Positions 15,940-24,983 of a DNA stretch of 64,000 nt are shown here, piece after piece. How positions within the stretch are numbered: position 1 is the stretch's first letter; every line of letters starts with the position of its first letter. The translations under genes were made by a program, and so were the position numbers. Under the pieces are notes generated by a model that ran no database searches, was not told the DNA's origin, and saw only the letters and a list, made by a program, of their open reading frames with translations. The DNA is taken from assembly GCA_905479495.1 (NCBI GenBank), contig CAJQMR010000034.1, forward strand, positions 1 through 64,000, in the 5' to 3' direction. Source of the DNA: an uncultured Anaerolineae bacterium (lineage in GTDB: Bacteria > Chloroflexota > Anaerolineae > Promineifilales > Promineifilaceae).

Positions 15940-18900
15940 ATGGCTCAACCAACAGGATCAGATAACAAATGGCAGCGTCGCCCTATCATCGGCGGTTTAA
16001 TTGCCCTTCTTATTATTGTTGCCGCCGGTACAGGCATCTGGTATTTCCAGCTGCGCGACCAGCCGGACGGTGGTGATGGCTTCACCACGCCAACCATCCG
16101 CACGGAAACGGCCGTAACCAGCGGCAGCGGCATTGAAAGCGCGGGCTTCTCCTCGCCCAACACCACCGCTGCCAGCCTGCTTATCAGCCTCAGCGAAGGC
16201 CAATCCTTGCCCGATGCACAGTCAGCCAACCCGCTGGTAACAGGCGATCCACTCACCGAGGCAGAAATTGCCCAAATTTTGGCCCGCTTGCCAGACCTGG
16301 TTGGTGAGCCAACCGATGAGCAAGATTTTAATTTGCCCGATGAACTGCTGCCGCCGCCGCGTCCCGGTACAACCATTGACCAAACGTTTCCGCCGCCGCC
16401 CACTGAAGCAGCTCCCCCCACTGTGCCCGATGGACCGCTGGAGGTTTTGCGCTACACGCCAGAGGGCGACATTGGCCTGGCTCCCTTCCTTAACGTAACC
16501 TTTAACCAACCAATGGTGCCCCTGACCGACTTGACCAGCCTGAGCGAAGCCGAAGTGCCCGTGAACCTGACGCCCGATCTGCCCGGCACCTGGCAGTGGA
16601 TCAGCCCACAAACGCTGCGTTTTGAATTTGACTCCGAAGCGGTAGACCGCCTGCCGATGGCTACCGAATTTGTGGCCGAGATTCCGGCGGGTACTACCTC
16701 TGCCACTGGCAATGAACTGGCCGAAACGGTGCGCTGGACGTTTAGCACGCCGCCAGTGCAGATGGTCAACAGCTACCCACCATCCTATCAACCGCAGCCG
16801 CTGGAGCCGGTTATCTTCATCACCTTCGACCAGCTGATTGAGCCAACGGCCGTTCTCCCCACCATCCAACTCACTGCTGACGGCGATACCCAGGCCATTC
16901 GCCTGGCCACCGCTGCGGAAATTGAGGCCGATGATCAGGTGAGCCGTCTGGCCGAATTTGCACGGGAAGGGTATTGGCTGGCGCTGCGTTCTGAGCAACC
17001 GCTGCCCAGCGATGCCCAAATTGACGTTACCGTTGGCCCCGACACTCCCTCCGCCGAAGGGCCGCGCCTCACCACGGAAGCCCAATCCTTTAACTTTCGC
17101 ACCTACCCGCCGCTGCGCTTGGAGCGCCATACCTGTGGCTGGTCAGAAGATGATTGTCCACCGCTGACACCTTTTCATATTGAGTTCAACAATCCACTGG
17201 ACACCGCCGCATTCAGCGAAACGATGATTCGCATTGAGCCGGAACTGCCAGGGGCCACGGTGCAGCTCAACTACAACGGGCTCACCATTCAAGGTTTAAC
17301 CAAAGGACGCACTCGCTACGAAGTCACCATCGACGGCAGTTTGATGGATGTGTTTGGCCAGACGTTGGGTGATGACGAGACGGTGCGCTTTCGGGTGGAT
17401 ACGGCCGTTCCCTTCGTCAGTGGCCCCCGAGAATTACTTGTCACCACCGACCCTTCTGCCAGCGATCCCAGCCTGACGCTGTACGTGATGAACTACGAGG
17501 AGCTGCACGTGCGGATGTATGCCGTCAGTCCAGACGAGTGGGACGCGTATATGGCTTACCGTCGCGATTTTGACCAGCAAAAGGATGAGCTGCCCACCCC
17601 GCCCGGTGACCTCGTGTTTGACGAAATGGTGCCCATTGATTATGAAGAAGATGTGCTGACGGAAACGGCCGTTTCCCTCAGTGAAGCGTTGGAAGGTGAA
17701 ACGGGCCATCTCATCGTGATCGTCCAACCGCCCGAACTGCCTCGCGACATCTGGGAGCAGCGCAGCCAGACCATCCAAACCTGGGTGCAGGTCACCCAAA
17801 TTGGCCTCGATGCTTTGGCCGATCACCAGCAGGTTGTGGCCTGGGCCACCAATCTGGCTGATGGCGCGCCGCTTGGCGATGTGACCATCAGCGGCAGCCA
17901 GGACCGCGTCACCGGCACCACGGGGGCCGATGGCCTGGCCCGATTTGATCTACCCGGCAGTGGTTTGCAATGGCTGGTTGCTAACCAAGGCGACGACAGT
18001 GCCATCTTGCCCATCAGCTATTCTTACTGGGATGAGGAAGGTTGGCGGCCGCGTGAATTGTCGGACGAGCTGCGCTGGCACATCTTTGATGACCGGACGA
18101 TGTACCGCCCTGGCGAAGAAGTGCACATCAAGGGCTGGCTGCGTCAAATCAGTGGAGAAGGGTCTATCACTTTGCCTGATCGCGTTAGCGAAATTAGCTA
18201 CCAAACTTACGATCCCCAGGGTAATATCATTGCAGAAGGAACGGCCGAAACCAATTCCTTCGGCGGCTTCGATTTCAGCTTTGACCTGCCCGAAAATAGC
18301 AATCTAGGCTATGCCTACATGGAATTTCAGGCCAACGGCCAATATGCCGGTCATGAATTCCAGATTCAAGAGTTCCGCCGCCCTGAGTTTGAGGTGAGCG
18401 CCCGCCAGGAAAGCGGTGGCCCCTACGTGGTGGGCGACGCGGCTACCGTGGCGGTTACCGCCAGCTACTTTGCCGGTGGCCCTTTGGCCAACGCCGATAC
18501 CAGCTGGTATGTCACTTCTACCCCAACGTATTATTCACCGCCCGGCTGGCCGGAATTTAGCTTTGGCACCTGGACGCCGTGGTGGTTTTACGGCGGCGGA
18601 TACGGTATTGAAGCGGAGTATGATTTTGTTGATTTTGGTTTCCCTGGTGGTCCCTCGGGGGAGATTGCCGAAACGTTTACCGGTCTGACAAACGCCGGGG
18701 GTGAGCATTTCCTGCAAATTGATTTTGAAGCGCTGGAAGGCAATCGACCGTTTACCGTGCGTGCTGAAGCCACGGTGATGGATGTGAATCGGCAGGCGTG
18801 GTCAGCCAACACTAGCCTGCTGGTGCATCCCGCCAGCCTGTACGTGGGACTGCGCAGCCCCAGCACCTTTGTAGAGCAGGGGGAACCGCTGGACATTGAA

Positions 18901-21900
18901 GCCATCGTCACCGATATTGATGGCGCTGCCGTGGTGGGCACGGCCGTTTCTCTCACAGCTGCTCGCCTGGAATGGAACTATCGTGATGGCCAGTGGCGCG
19001 AAGAAGCGGTTGATACCCAAACCTGCGAAGTCACCTCGGCTGCTGAGCCGGTGGAATGTGCTTTCAGCACCGACGTGGGTGGGACGTATGAGATTACGGC
19101 CGTTCTCACTGATGCTCAGGGACGGCAAAATCAGAGTCAGCTCACTCGCTGGGTCAGCGGTGGCAAACGGCCCGTGCAGCGCAACGTCACGCAGGAAAGC
19201 GTTACCCTCATTCCTAACCAGGAAGAGTACCAACCCGGTGATGTGGCCGAAATTTTGGTGCAGTCGCCGTTCGGTCCGGCTGAAGGAGTGTTGACACTCA
19301 ACCATGGCGGCATCCTTTCCACCGAGCAGTTTACATTGGAGGATGGCAGCACCACGCTGCAAATCCCCATCACCGAAGCACACATTCCCAACCTGACTGT
19401 GCAGGTGGATCTGGTTGGCTCTGCGCCGCGCACTGATGATGAAGGTGAACCGCTGCCGGATGTGCCCTCGCGCCCGGCTTTTGCTACCGGATCGCTCAAT
19501 TTGAGCGTGCCGCCGTACAGTCGAGAATTGAGCATTGCCATCACACCGCAGTCGGATAGTTTGGAACCTGGGGCGGAAACGGCCGTTTCCCTTACCGTCA
19601 CCGATGCCCAAGGCCAACCCGTCTCCAATGCCGAAGTGGCACTAGTCGTTGTTGATGAAGCGATTTTGGCGTTGACCAATTATCAATTGGTGAACCCGCT
19701 GGACATCTTCTATACCAGTCAATGGAGCTGGATTGATAGCCGATACGGCCGTAGCAGCATCATCCTCGTCAATCCCGAATCGTTGGCCAGTGAAGTAGAA
19801 TCTGCTGCTTTGCGAGAAGTGGCAACGACTACCAGTGATACCGGGATGGTTGTTGAAGAAGCAGAAATGGCTATGGACGATGCCGCCAGCGGCGAGGCTG
19901 ATCTGGCTTTTGCTGTTCCAGCAGAGGCGCCAGCCGTTGCGAACATAGCGGATGGAGCACAAGCCCCCATCGATCTGCGTACTAACTTTGATCCCCTGGC
20001 CGTTTTTGCACCCACCAGCCAGACAAATGCTGATGGGCAAGCAGAAGTTAGCTTCACCTTGCCAGACAACCTGACGCGTTACCGCATCATGGCGGTGGCC
20101 GTGGCGGGTGATAACCTGTTTGGCGCGGCTGAGAGTAATTTGACGGCAAGATTGCCTTTGATGATACGGCCGTCTGCCCCCCGCTTCCTCAACTATGGCG
20201 ATCAGTTTGAGCTGCCCGTCGTCGTACAAAACCAGACCAACGAGCCAATGACCGTGGATGTGGCCCTCGACGTGACCAATTTGACGCTGACAGCTGGTGC
20301 AGGCCAGCGGGTGCTGGTCCCGGCCAATGACCGGGTGGAGGTGCGCTTCCCGGCCACAACCAACAGCGCCGGTACAGCCCGGTTCCAGGTTGCGGCCGTT
20401 TCTGGTCCCTACGCCGATGCGGCCAATGGCGAACTGCCCGTTTACACGCCAGCCACCACCGAAGCGTTTGCCACCTACGGCACGCTGGATGAAGGTGCCG
20501 TGGCCCAGCCGTTTGTCATGCCCGATGGCGTGATTCCTGGCTACGGCGGCTTGGAAATCAACACTTCTTCCACGGCGCTGCAAGCGCTGACGGACGCGGT
20601 GCTTTACCTCACCAGCTCCCGCTACGACTCGGCCGACGAACTGGCCTCGCGCATTCTCACCATCGCCGCGTTGCGTGATGTGCTGACGGCCTTTGATGCC
20701 GAGGGGCTGCCGACACCGGATGAAATGGAAACGGCCGTTCTCCGCGACATCGAAACATTGCAAGGGCTGCAAAATCCTGACGGCGGCTTCCCTATTTGGG
20801 AACGCAACCGGGAATCGTACCCCTACCACACCGTGCATGTGGCCCACGCCCTGACCGTTGCCAGCCAAAAAGGGTTCGCCGTACCCGGCGAAATGCAGGC
20901 CAATGTGCAAAACTACCTGCAAAACATCGAGGATCATTATCCCTACTGGTACGGTCAACAGGTGCGCTGGGCGATAAGTTCTTATGCGCTCTACGTGCGC
21001 CATCTGGCGGGGGACAGTGACTTTGCCAAAGCGCGTGCCTTGCTGGACGAAGCGGGCATTGAAAATCTGTCGCTGGAAGCCAACGCCTGGCTGTGGGATA
21101 TCCTGGCCAACGATCCGGCCTCAGCCGAGGATGTGGCGGCCATTCGCCAGTACATCAGCAACCGGGCGGTGGAGACGGCCGATGCAGCCAACTTCACCGC
21201 CTCCTACGGCGACGACGCCTACCTGATGCTGCACTCTGACCGGCGCACCGATGGCATCATTTTGCAAACGCTCATCAACCAGACGCCAGAAAGCGACCTG
21301 ATTCCCAAAGTGGTCAATGGTCTGCTGGCTCATCGCACGCAGGGCCGTTGGGGGAATAGTCAGGAAAATGTGTTTATTCTGCTGGCGCTAGACAGCTACT
21401 TCAACACCTTTGAGGCGCAAACGCCGAACTTTGTGGCCCAGATTTGGCTGGGACAGACCTATGCTGGGGCGCAGGAATTTGTGGGACGCAGCACGGAGCG
21501 TTACCTGACAGAAATTCCCATGAGCTATTTAGCTGATGAGGAAGTGGGAGATGTGATTGTGAGTGTGGACGGAAACGGCCGTCTCTATTACCGCCTCTCT
21601 CTCAACTATGCGCCAACTGATCTGGCACTGGACCCGCTGAATCGCGGTTTTGTGGTGCAGCGCGTTTACGAAGGCGTTGATGACCCTGAGGATGTTTATC
21701 AGGATGCCGATGGCATTTGGCATATCAAGTTAGGGGCACGGGTGCGGGTGCGCCTAACGCTGGTGGCCGATAACCGCCGCTACCACGTGGCCCTGGTTGA
21801 CCCGCTGCCTGCTGGCCTGGAACCCATCAATCCAGCGCTGGCTGTTTCCCAAAGCGTGCCAGAAGACCCAGATGCCTTAAACGGTAGTTTGCCCTGGTGG

Positions 21901-22110
21901 TGGTGGTGGCAGTGGTACGATCACCAAAATGTGCGAGATGAGCGGGTGGAAGCGTTTAGTTCGCTGCTGTGGGAAGGCGTGTACACCTATGATTATGTGG
22001 CGCGGGCGACCACGCCCGGCACGTTCATCACGCCACCCACCAAGGCGGAGGAAATGTATTCGCCAGATGTGTTTGGCCGCAGCAGCAGTGATCTGGTAAT
22101 TGTGGAGTAA
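15940..22110 (+). CDS. Alpha-2-macroglobulin family protein lacking the thioester
   Basis: Very large (2056 residues) cell-surface protein of the bacterial alpha-2-macroglobulin type, thought to trap proteases outside the membrane. One N-terminal membrane anchor (about residues 16-38) is followed by a Pro-rich spacer. Then come bacterial Ig-like/Big_5-type units (from about 165), MG domains (VVGDAATVAVTASYFAGGPL, and VVDEAILALTNY near 1240) and the DNLTRYRIMAVAVAGDNLFG region. An alpha-helical toroid follows from about 1545. Where family members carry the thioester YGCxEQ, this protein reads YDSADEL (about 1562-1568): Cys and Gln are both gone, so it cannot bond prey covalently. Start: ATG after AAGGAA. 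No pbpC partner is adjacent. Ten or more ACGGCCGT copies lie inside. The C-terminal WWWWW run (1986-1990) precedes the usual terminal beta domain. Confidence 0.92.
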   Translation: MAQPTGSDNKWQRRPIIGGLIALLIIVAAGTGIWYFQLRDQPDGGDGFTTPTIRTETAVTSGSGIESAGFSSPNTTAASLLISLSEGQSLPDAQSANPLVTGDPLTEAEIAQILARLPDLVGEPTDEQDFNLPDELLPPPRPGTTIDQTFPPPPTEAAPPTVPDGPLEVLRYTPEGDIGLAPFLNVTFNQPMVPLTDLTSLSEAEVPVNLTPDLPGTWQWISPQTLRFEFDSEAVDRLPMATEFVAEIPAGTTSATGNELAETVRWTFSTPPVQMVNSYPPSYQPQPLEPVIFITFDQLIEPTAVLPTIQLTADGDTQAIRLATAAEIEADDQVSRLAEFAREGYWLALRSEQPLPSDAQIDVTVGPDTPSAEGPRLTTEAQSFNFRTYPPLRLERHTCGWSEDDCPPLTPFHIEFNNPLDTAAFSETMIRIEPELPGATVQLNYNGLTIQGLTKGRTRYEVTIDGSLMDVFGQTLGDDETVRFRVDTAVPFVSGPRELLVTTDPSASDPSLTLYVMNYEELHVRMYAVSPDEWDAYMAYRRDFDQQKDELPTPPGDLVFDEMVPIDYEEDVLTETAVSLSEALEGETGHLIVIVQPPELPRDIWEQRSQTIQTWVQVTQIGLDALADHQQVVAWATNLADGAPLGDVTISGSQDRVTGTTGADGLARFDLPGSGLQWLVANQGDDSAILPISYSYWDEEGWRPRELSDELRWHIFDDRTMYRPGEEVHIKGWLRQISGEGSITLPDRVSEISYQTYDPQGNIIAEGTAETNSFGGFDFSFDLPENSNLGYAYMEFQANGQYAGHEFQIQEFRRPEFEVSARQESGGPYVVGDAATVAVTASYFAGGPLANADTSWYVTSTPTYYSPPGWPEFSFGTWTPWWFYGGGYGIEAEYDFVDFGFPGGPSGEIAETFTGLTNAGGEHFLQIDFEALEGNRPFTVRAEATVMDVNRQAWSANTSLLVHPASLYVGLRSPSTFVEQGEPLDIEAIVTDIDGAAVVGTAVSLTAARLEWNYRDGQWREEAVDTQTCEVTSAAEPVECAFSTDVGGTYEITAVLTDAQGRQNQSQLTRWVSGGKRPVQRNVTQESVTLIPNQEEYQPGDVAEILVQSPFGPAEGVLTLNHGGILSTEQFTLEDGSTTLQIPITEAHIPNLTVQVDLVGSAPRTDDEGEPLPDVPSRPAFATGSLNLSVPPYSRELSIAITPQSDSLEPGAETAVSLTVTDAQGQPVSNAEVALVVVDEAILALTNYQLVNPLDIFYTSQWSWIDSRYGRSSIILVNPESLASEVESAALREVATTTSDTGMVVEEAEMAMDDAASGEADLAFAVPAEAPAVANIADGAQAPIDLRTNFDPLAVFAPTSQTNADGQAEVSFTLPDNLTRYRIMAVAVAGDNLFGAAESNLTARLPLMIRPSAPRFLNYGDQFELPVVVQNQTNEPMTVDVALDVTNLTLTAGAGQRVLVPANDRVEVRFPATTNSAGTARFQVAAVSGPYADAANGELPVYTPATTEAFATYGTLDEGAVAQPFVMPDGVIPGYGGLEINTSSTALQALTDAVLYLTSSRYDSADELASRILTIAALRDVLTAFDAEGLPTPDEMETAVLRDIETLQGLQNPDGGFPIWERNRESYPYHTVHVAHALTVASQKGFAVPGEMQANVQNYLQNIEDHYPYWYGQQVRWAISSYALYVRHLAGDSDFAKARALLDEAGIENLSLEANAWLWDILANDPASAEDVAAIRQYISNRAVETADAANFTASYGDDAYLMLHSDRRTDGIILQTLINQTPESDLIPKVVNGLLAHRTQGRWGNSQENVFILLALDSYFNTFEAQTPNFVAQIWLGQTYAGAQEFVGRSTERYLTEIPMSYLADEEVGDVIVSVDGNGRLYYRLSLNYAPTDLALDPLNRGFVVQRVYEGVDDPEDVYQDADGIWHIKLGARVRVRLTLVADNRRYHVALVDPLPAGLEPINPALAVSQSVPEDPDALNGSLPWWWWWQWYDHQNVRDERVEAFSSLLWEGVYTYDYVARATTPGTFITPPTKAEEMYSPDVFGRSSSDLVIVE

Positions 22111-22124
22111 CCGCTTAGAAAACT

Positions 22125-22149
22125 CCTCGGAAACTTAAAGTTTCCGGGG
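22125..22149. terminator. Hairpin between convergent genes, second copy of the AGTTTCCGGGG element
   Basis: CCTCGGAAACT pairs with AGTTTCCGGGG around TAA. The right arm plus AAAT is identical to 4539-4553. Both copies sit between convergent genes, consistent with a two-way terminator. Confidence 0.7.
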
Positions 22150-22160
22150 AAATGGTCATC

Positions 22161-22607
22161 TTAATTTCTGACGGTAGCTTTGAAACCGGCAATCAGTGCG
22201 TCTACTTCTGCCTGGGTGAGTTTAGCCTCTGGATGCGTAGGTAGAAATACGGCGGGCGGCATGCTGCCATATTGTAACACTTCCCACATTTCATCGAGTT
22301 CCCGTGGCTTGCCACCCTGATCCCACTCAGAAAAGTTTAAAATCTCTCGTCCTTCTTCTGTATCGTGCTGTACTAGCCAGGAGACAGGGGCCACGTTGCT
22401 ATACCAGGGCCATTCAGTTTCATTGCTGTGGCAGTCGAAGCAGGCACGTTCAGCCAGAGCACGCGTTTCTGGGCTGTCCCAGTTGGGTTCACTTTGTACG
22501 GTGGGATTATCATGGTTACGGCCGTATGGCACTAGCTGAATCACGACCAGACCAGCGATCACCAGGATACCGCCCCATTTTGCAATTTTTTTCAATGTTG
22601 TGTTCAT
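22161..22607 (-). CDS. Haem-binding domain (c-type) periplasmic protein
   Basis: Membrane-anchored protein of 148 residues with one N-terminal hydrophobic segment (about 9-24) and a single CxxCH haem site (CFDCHSNET, near residue 59). It is rich in Trp/Pro afterwards (WPWYSNVAPVSWLVQHD), followed by YGSMPP and a C-terminal helix. This pattern matches the short haem-binding domain family (Pfam Haem_bd). Start: ATG at 22607 with GAAGGAG just upstream, rather than an ATG 30 codons earlier. It is divergent from the two-component pair. It probably takes part in extracytoplasmic electron transfer; the partner is unknown. Confidence 0.85.
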   Translation of the reverse strand: MNTTLKKIAKWGGILVIAGLVVIQLVPYGRNHDNPTVQSEPNWDSPETRALAERACFDCHSNETEWPWYSNVAPVSWLVQHDTEEGREILNFSEWDQGGKPRELDEMWEVLQYGSMPPAVFLPTHPEAKLTQAEVDALIAGFKATVRN

Positions 22608-22708
22608 TTCGAACTCCTTCAATAAGGTTGTGATTTGTTTTGTGAAATAACCCACAGATAGTATACGATAAGATGGTTCAAGGAAGGTTAAGATCAAGCA
22701 AAGTCACC

Positions 22709-22726
22709 TTAAATTCAGCTTAAATT
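22709..22726 (+). promoter_or_regulatory. Direct repeat TTAAATT-N4-TTAAATT, candidate OmpR-type operator
   Basis: Two exact 7-base repeats are 11 bases apart, the spacing OmpR/PhoB-family dimers use. They lie about 70 bases before the response regulator ATG and within the divergent promoter region, suggesting autoregulation. Inferred, not demonstrated. Confidence 0.45.
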
Positions 22727-22795
22727 GCGCTGGGTTGCTTGATTCCCTCTCAGCCCTGTGCCACAATCTCATAAATTACTAAAGGAAATTGTTCC

Positions 22796-23488
22796 ATGAC
22801 TCGGCTGCTATTAATTGATGATGACCCAATGATTACTGAACCGCTGGAGCGGCAGTTGAGTTTGGCTGGTTATGAGGTGTTGGTGGCTCACGACGGCCGT
22901 TCCGGCCTGGAACTGGCCCAATCCAAACGGCCAGACCTGGTTGTGCTGGATGTGATGATGCCAGAGATAGATGGCTGGGAAGTGTGCCAGAAGCTGCGCC
23001 AGAGCAGCGTGGTGCCTATTCTCATGTTGACTGCCCTGGGGGAAGAAGTGGACCGCATTTTGGGGTTGGAATTGGGGGCCGATGATTATCTGACTAAGCC
23101 ATTCAGCATTCGAGAACTTAAAGCCCGCATCAAGGCACTGCTGCGCCGGGTAGAGCTGGATCAACATGCTGCTCCCAGCCGTAATGAACTGGTTGTTGGC
23201 GATATTCGCGTGGAGCTGGACAGCCGCCAGGTGTTTAAAAAGGATGAACCATTACAGCTGCGCTACAAGGAGTTTGAGCTGCTGAGCCTGCTGCTGAGTC
23301 GGGCAGGGGATGTAGTGACGCGAGCTGAACTGTTCGACAAAATTTGGGGCACCGATTGGCTGGGCGATACCCGTACCTTGGACGTGCATATCCGCTGGCT
23401 GCGTGAAAAAATCGAGGCCGATCCCAGCCAACCGCGCTACATCCAAACGGTGCGCGGTGTGGGCTACCGGCTGGTGGAGGCCGATTGA
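22796..23488 (+). CDS. OmpR/PhoB-family response regulator
   Basis: DNA-binding response regulator, 230 residues. The receiver domain has the acidic pair DDDP near the N-terminus, the phospho-acceptor Asp in LVVLDVMMPE (near residue 53) and the conserved Lys in LTKPFS (near 103). The C-terminal winged helix has LRYKEFELLSLLLSRAGDVV and VRGVGYRLVEAD. Start: ATG after AAAGGAA. The stop overlaps the kinase start by one base, so the two form a coupled two-component system. The direct repeat upstream (22709-22726) may be its own binding site. Confidence 0.96.
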   Translation: MTRLLLIDDDPMITEPLERQLSLAGYEVLVAHDGRSGLELAQSKRPDLVVLDVMMPEIDGWEVCQKLRQSSVVPILMLTALGEEVDRILGLELGADDYLTKPFSIRELKARIKALLRRVELDQHAAPSRNELVVGDIRVELDSRQVFKKDEPLQLRYKEFELLSLLLSRAGDVVTRAELFDKIWGTDWLGDTRTLDVHIRWLREKIEADPSQPRYIQTVRGVGYRLVEAD

Positions 23489-24921
23489 TGTTTAATCACT
23501 GGCGGCTGCGCACCCGTTTAATTGTGACATATGTCAGCCTAATTTTGCTGGGCTTTGCGGGATTGGCCCTGCTGGCAGGCAACCAGATTTCTGCTGGGGC
23601 CGTGCAGGATTTTGAGCGCAGTCTGGAGACACAGGCGGCATTGGTGGCGCGCAATTTACACAGTCCTTTGGAGCATTTTGTAGAGGGGGAAACCTCTTTT
23701 TCCTCGATGAAAACGGCCGTAACCGAACTGGCCAACGATTACAATCTGCAAATTACCCTCATCGGTCCCGATGGATTTGCCTGGCTTAGCAGCGACGATT
23801 CCGTGGGCAACGTCAAACTGGCTGAAGACCCAGAAGTGCAGGCTGTGCTTAACCGCAGCTCGAACCTGGTCTTCGATACCCGTCCCGACGCGCAAAATGT
23901 TTCTTATATTTATACGGCCGTTCCCGTCACAGAAGATGGTCATCTCCTCAGCGTGGTGCGCATCGCCGCGCCTGCCAGCGCCACCGCTGGCATTATCAGC
24001 CAGCGCTACTTGCAGTTGGCGATGGGTGTGTTGGCCCTGACCGGGTTGGCGGTGATAGCTGCACTCTGGCTGGCCGCCTCGTTTACGCGGCCGTTAGAGG
24101 GTTTGCAGACATCGGCTATGAGATTGGCTGCTGGCGATTTGTCGCAGCGCGTCCATGTTAGCCGCCAGGACGAACTGGGGCAGTTGGGAGAAACATTTAA
24201 CCACATGGCCGAGCAGGTGGAGGCGATGCTGCTGGAGCAAAAAGCATTTGCCAGCAACGCGTCGCATGAGCTGCGCACCCCGCTGACCACCATTCGCCTA
24301 CGCAGTGAGGCCCTGCGTGAAGGCACCCTGGATGAGGCCACAACCCAGCAGTATATCGCGGAAATTGATGATGAAGTGGCTCGCCTGGGCCGTTTGGTAA
24401 GTGACCTCATTCAGCTCTCCCGCTTCGATTCTGGCCGGGCAGAGGTAGGTAATGAGTTGATCGATCCCGTGCGATTGGGGCGCTCATTGTGCCAGCAGCT
24501 GCAAAAAACGGTTGAAGCCAAACGCATCCTCCTTAACTTTGAGGCACCCGATCACCTGCCGTCTATCCAGGCCAATCAGAGCCATTTACGCATTGTGCTG
24601 CAAAATTTGCTGGGCAACGCGCTAAAATACACGCCAGAAGGCGGGCAGGTTACCTGGCGACTGTCGTTGGACGATGGCACTCTGCGCAGCGAGATTCAAG
24701 ACACGGGCATTGGCCTCTCTCATGACGATATTCCTCACTTGTTTGAGCGTTTCTACCGAGCCGACAAGGCTCATACCCGGGCCACGGGTGGCACCGGACT
24801 GGGTTTACCTCTAGCCAAATCTATTGTAGAGTTCTATAACGGCCGTATTCAAATCCACAGCGCGGGTACAGGCCAGGGCACCACGGCGACAGTTTGGTGG
24901 CCTTTGCCTGAACAAAACTGA
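23488..24921 (+). CDS. Membrane sensor histidine kinase
   Basis: Partner kinase of the preceding regulator, 477 residues. Two membrane segments (about residues 9-31 and 170-190) bracket an extracytoplasmic sensor loop. A HAMP domain (LAAGDLSQRVHVSRQDELGQ) follows, then the phospho-acceptor H-box SHELRTPLTTIRLR, N-box LQNLLGNALKYTPEGG, and G boxes DTGIGLSHDDI and GGTGLGLPLAKSIV. All catalytic elements are intact. Translation is coupled: the ATG overlaps the regulator stop (TGATG). The stimulus is not deducible. Confidence 0.95.
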   Translation: MFNHWRLRTRLIVTYVSLILLGFAGLALLAGNQISAGAVQDFERSLETQAALVARNLHSPLEHFVEGETSFSSMKTAVTELANDYNLQITLIGPDGFAWLSSDDSVGNVKLAEDPEVQAVLNRSSNLVFDTRPDAQNVSYIYTAVPVTEDGHLLSVVRIAAPASATAGIISQRYLQLAMGVLALTGLAVIAALWLAASFTRPLEGLQTSAMRLAAGDLSQRVHVSRQDELGQLGETFNHMAEQVEAMLLEQKAFASNASHELRTPLTTIRLRSEALREGTLDEATTQQYIAEIDDEVARLGRLVSDLIQLSRFDSGRAEVGNELIDPVRLGRSLCQQLQKTVEAKRILLNFEAPDHLPSIQANQSHLRIVLQNLLGNALKYTPEGGQVTWRLSLDDGTLRSEIQDTGIGLSHDDIPHLFERFYRADKAHTRATGGTGLGLPLAKSIVEFYNGRIQIHSAGTGQGTTATVWWPLPEQN

Positions 24922-24939
24922 ATAATGCAGTAGATTTAC

Positions 24940-24968
24940 GTAAACCGTAAAAAGTATTTACAGTTTGC
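24940..24968. promoter_or_regulatory. Imperfect palindrome before the patatin gene
   Basis: GTAAACCGTAAA and TTTACAGTTTGC pair at 10 of 12 positions across a short spacer. It ends about 15 bases before the ATG, with AGGAGG between. It could end the kinase transcript or act as an operator. Confidence 0.4.
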
Positions 24969-24983
24969 GTTTAGGAGGTTGTC

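Noticed and set aside
19642..21003. 453-codon minus-strand frame inside the macroglobulin-like gene
   Set aside because: Long antisense frames are common in this GC-rich gene; the + frame has continuous family motifs and the antisense has none.
21895..21909. Five consecutive Trp codons as an unstable microsatellite
   Set aside because: The terminal domain of related proteins is Trp-rich at this place, so a structural reason is enough.
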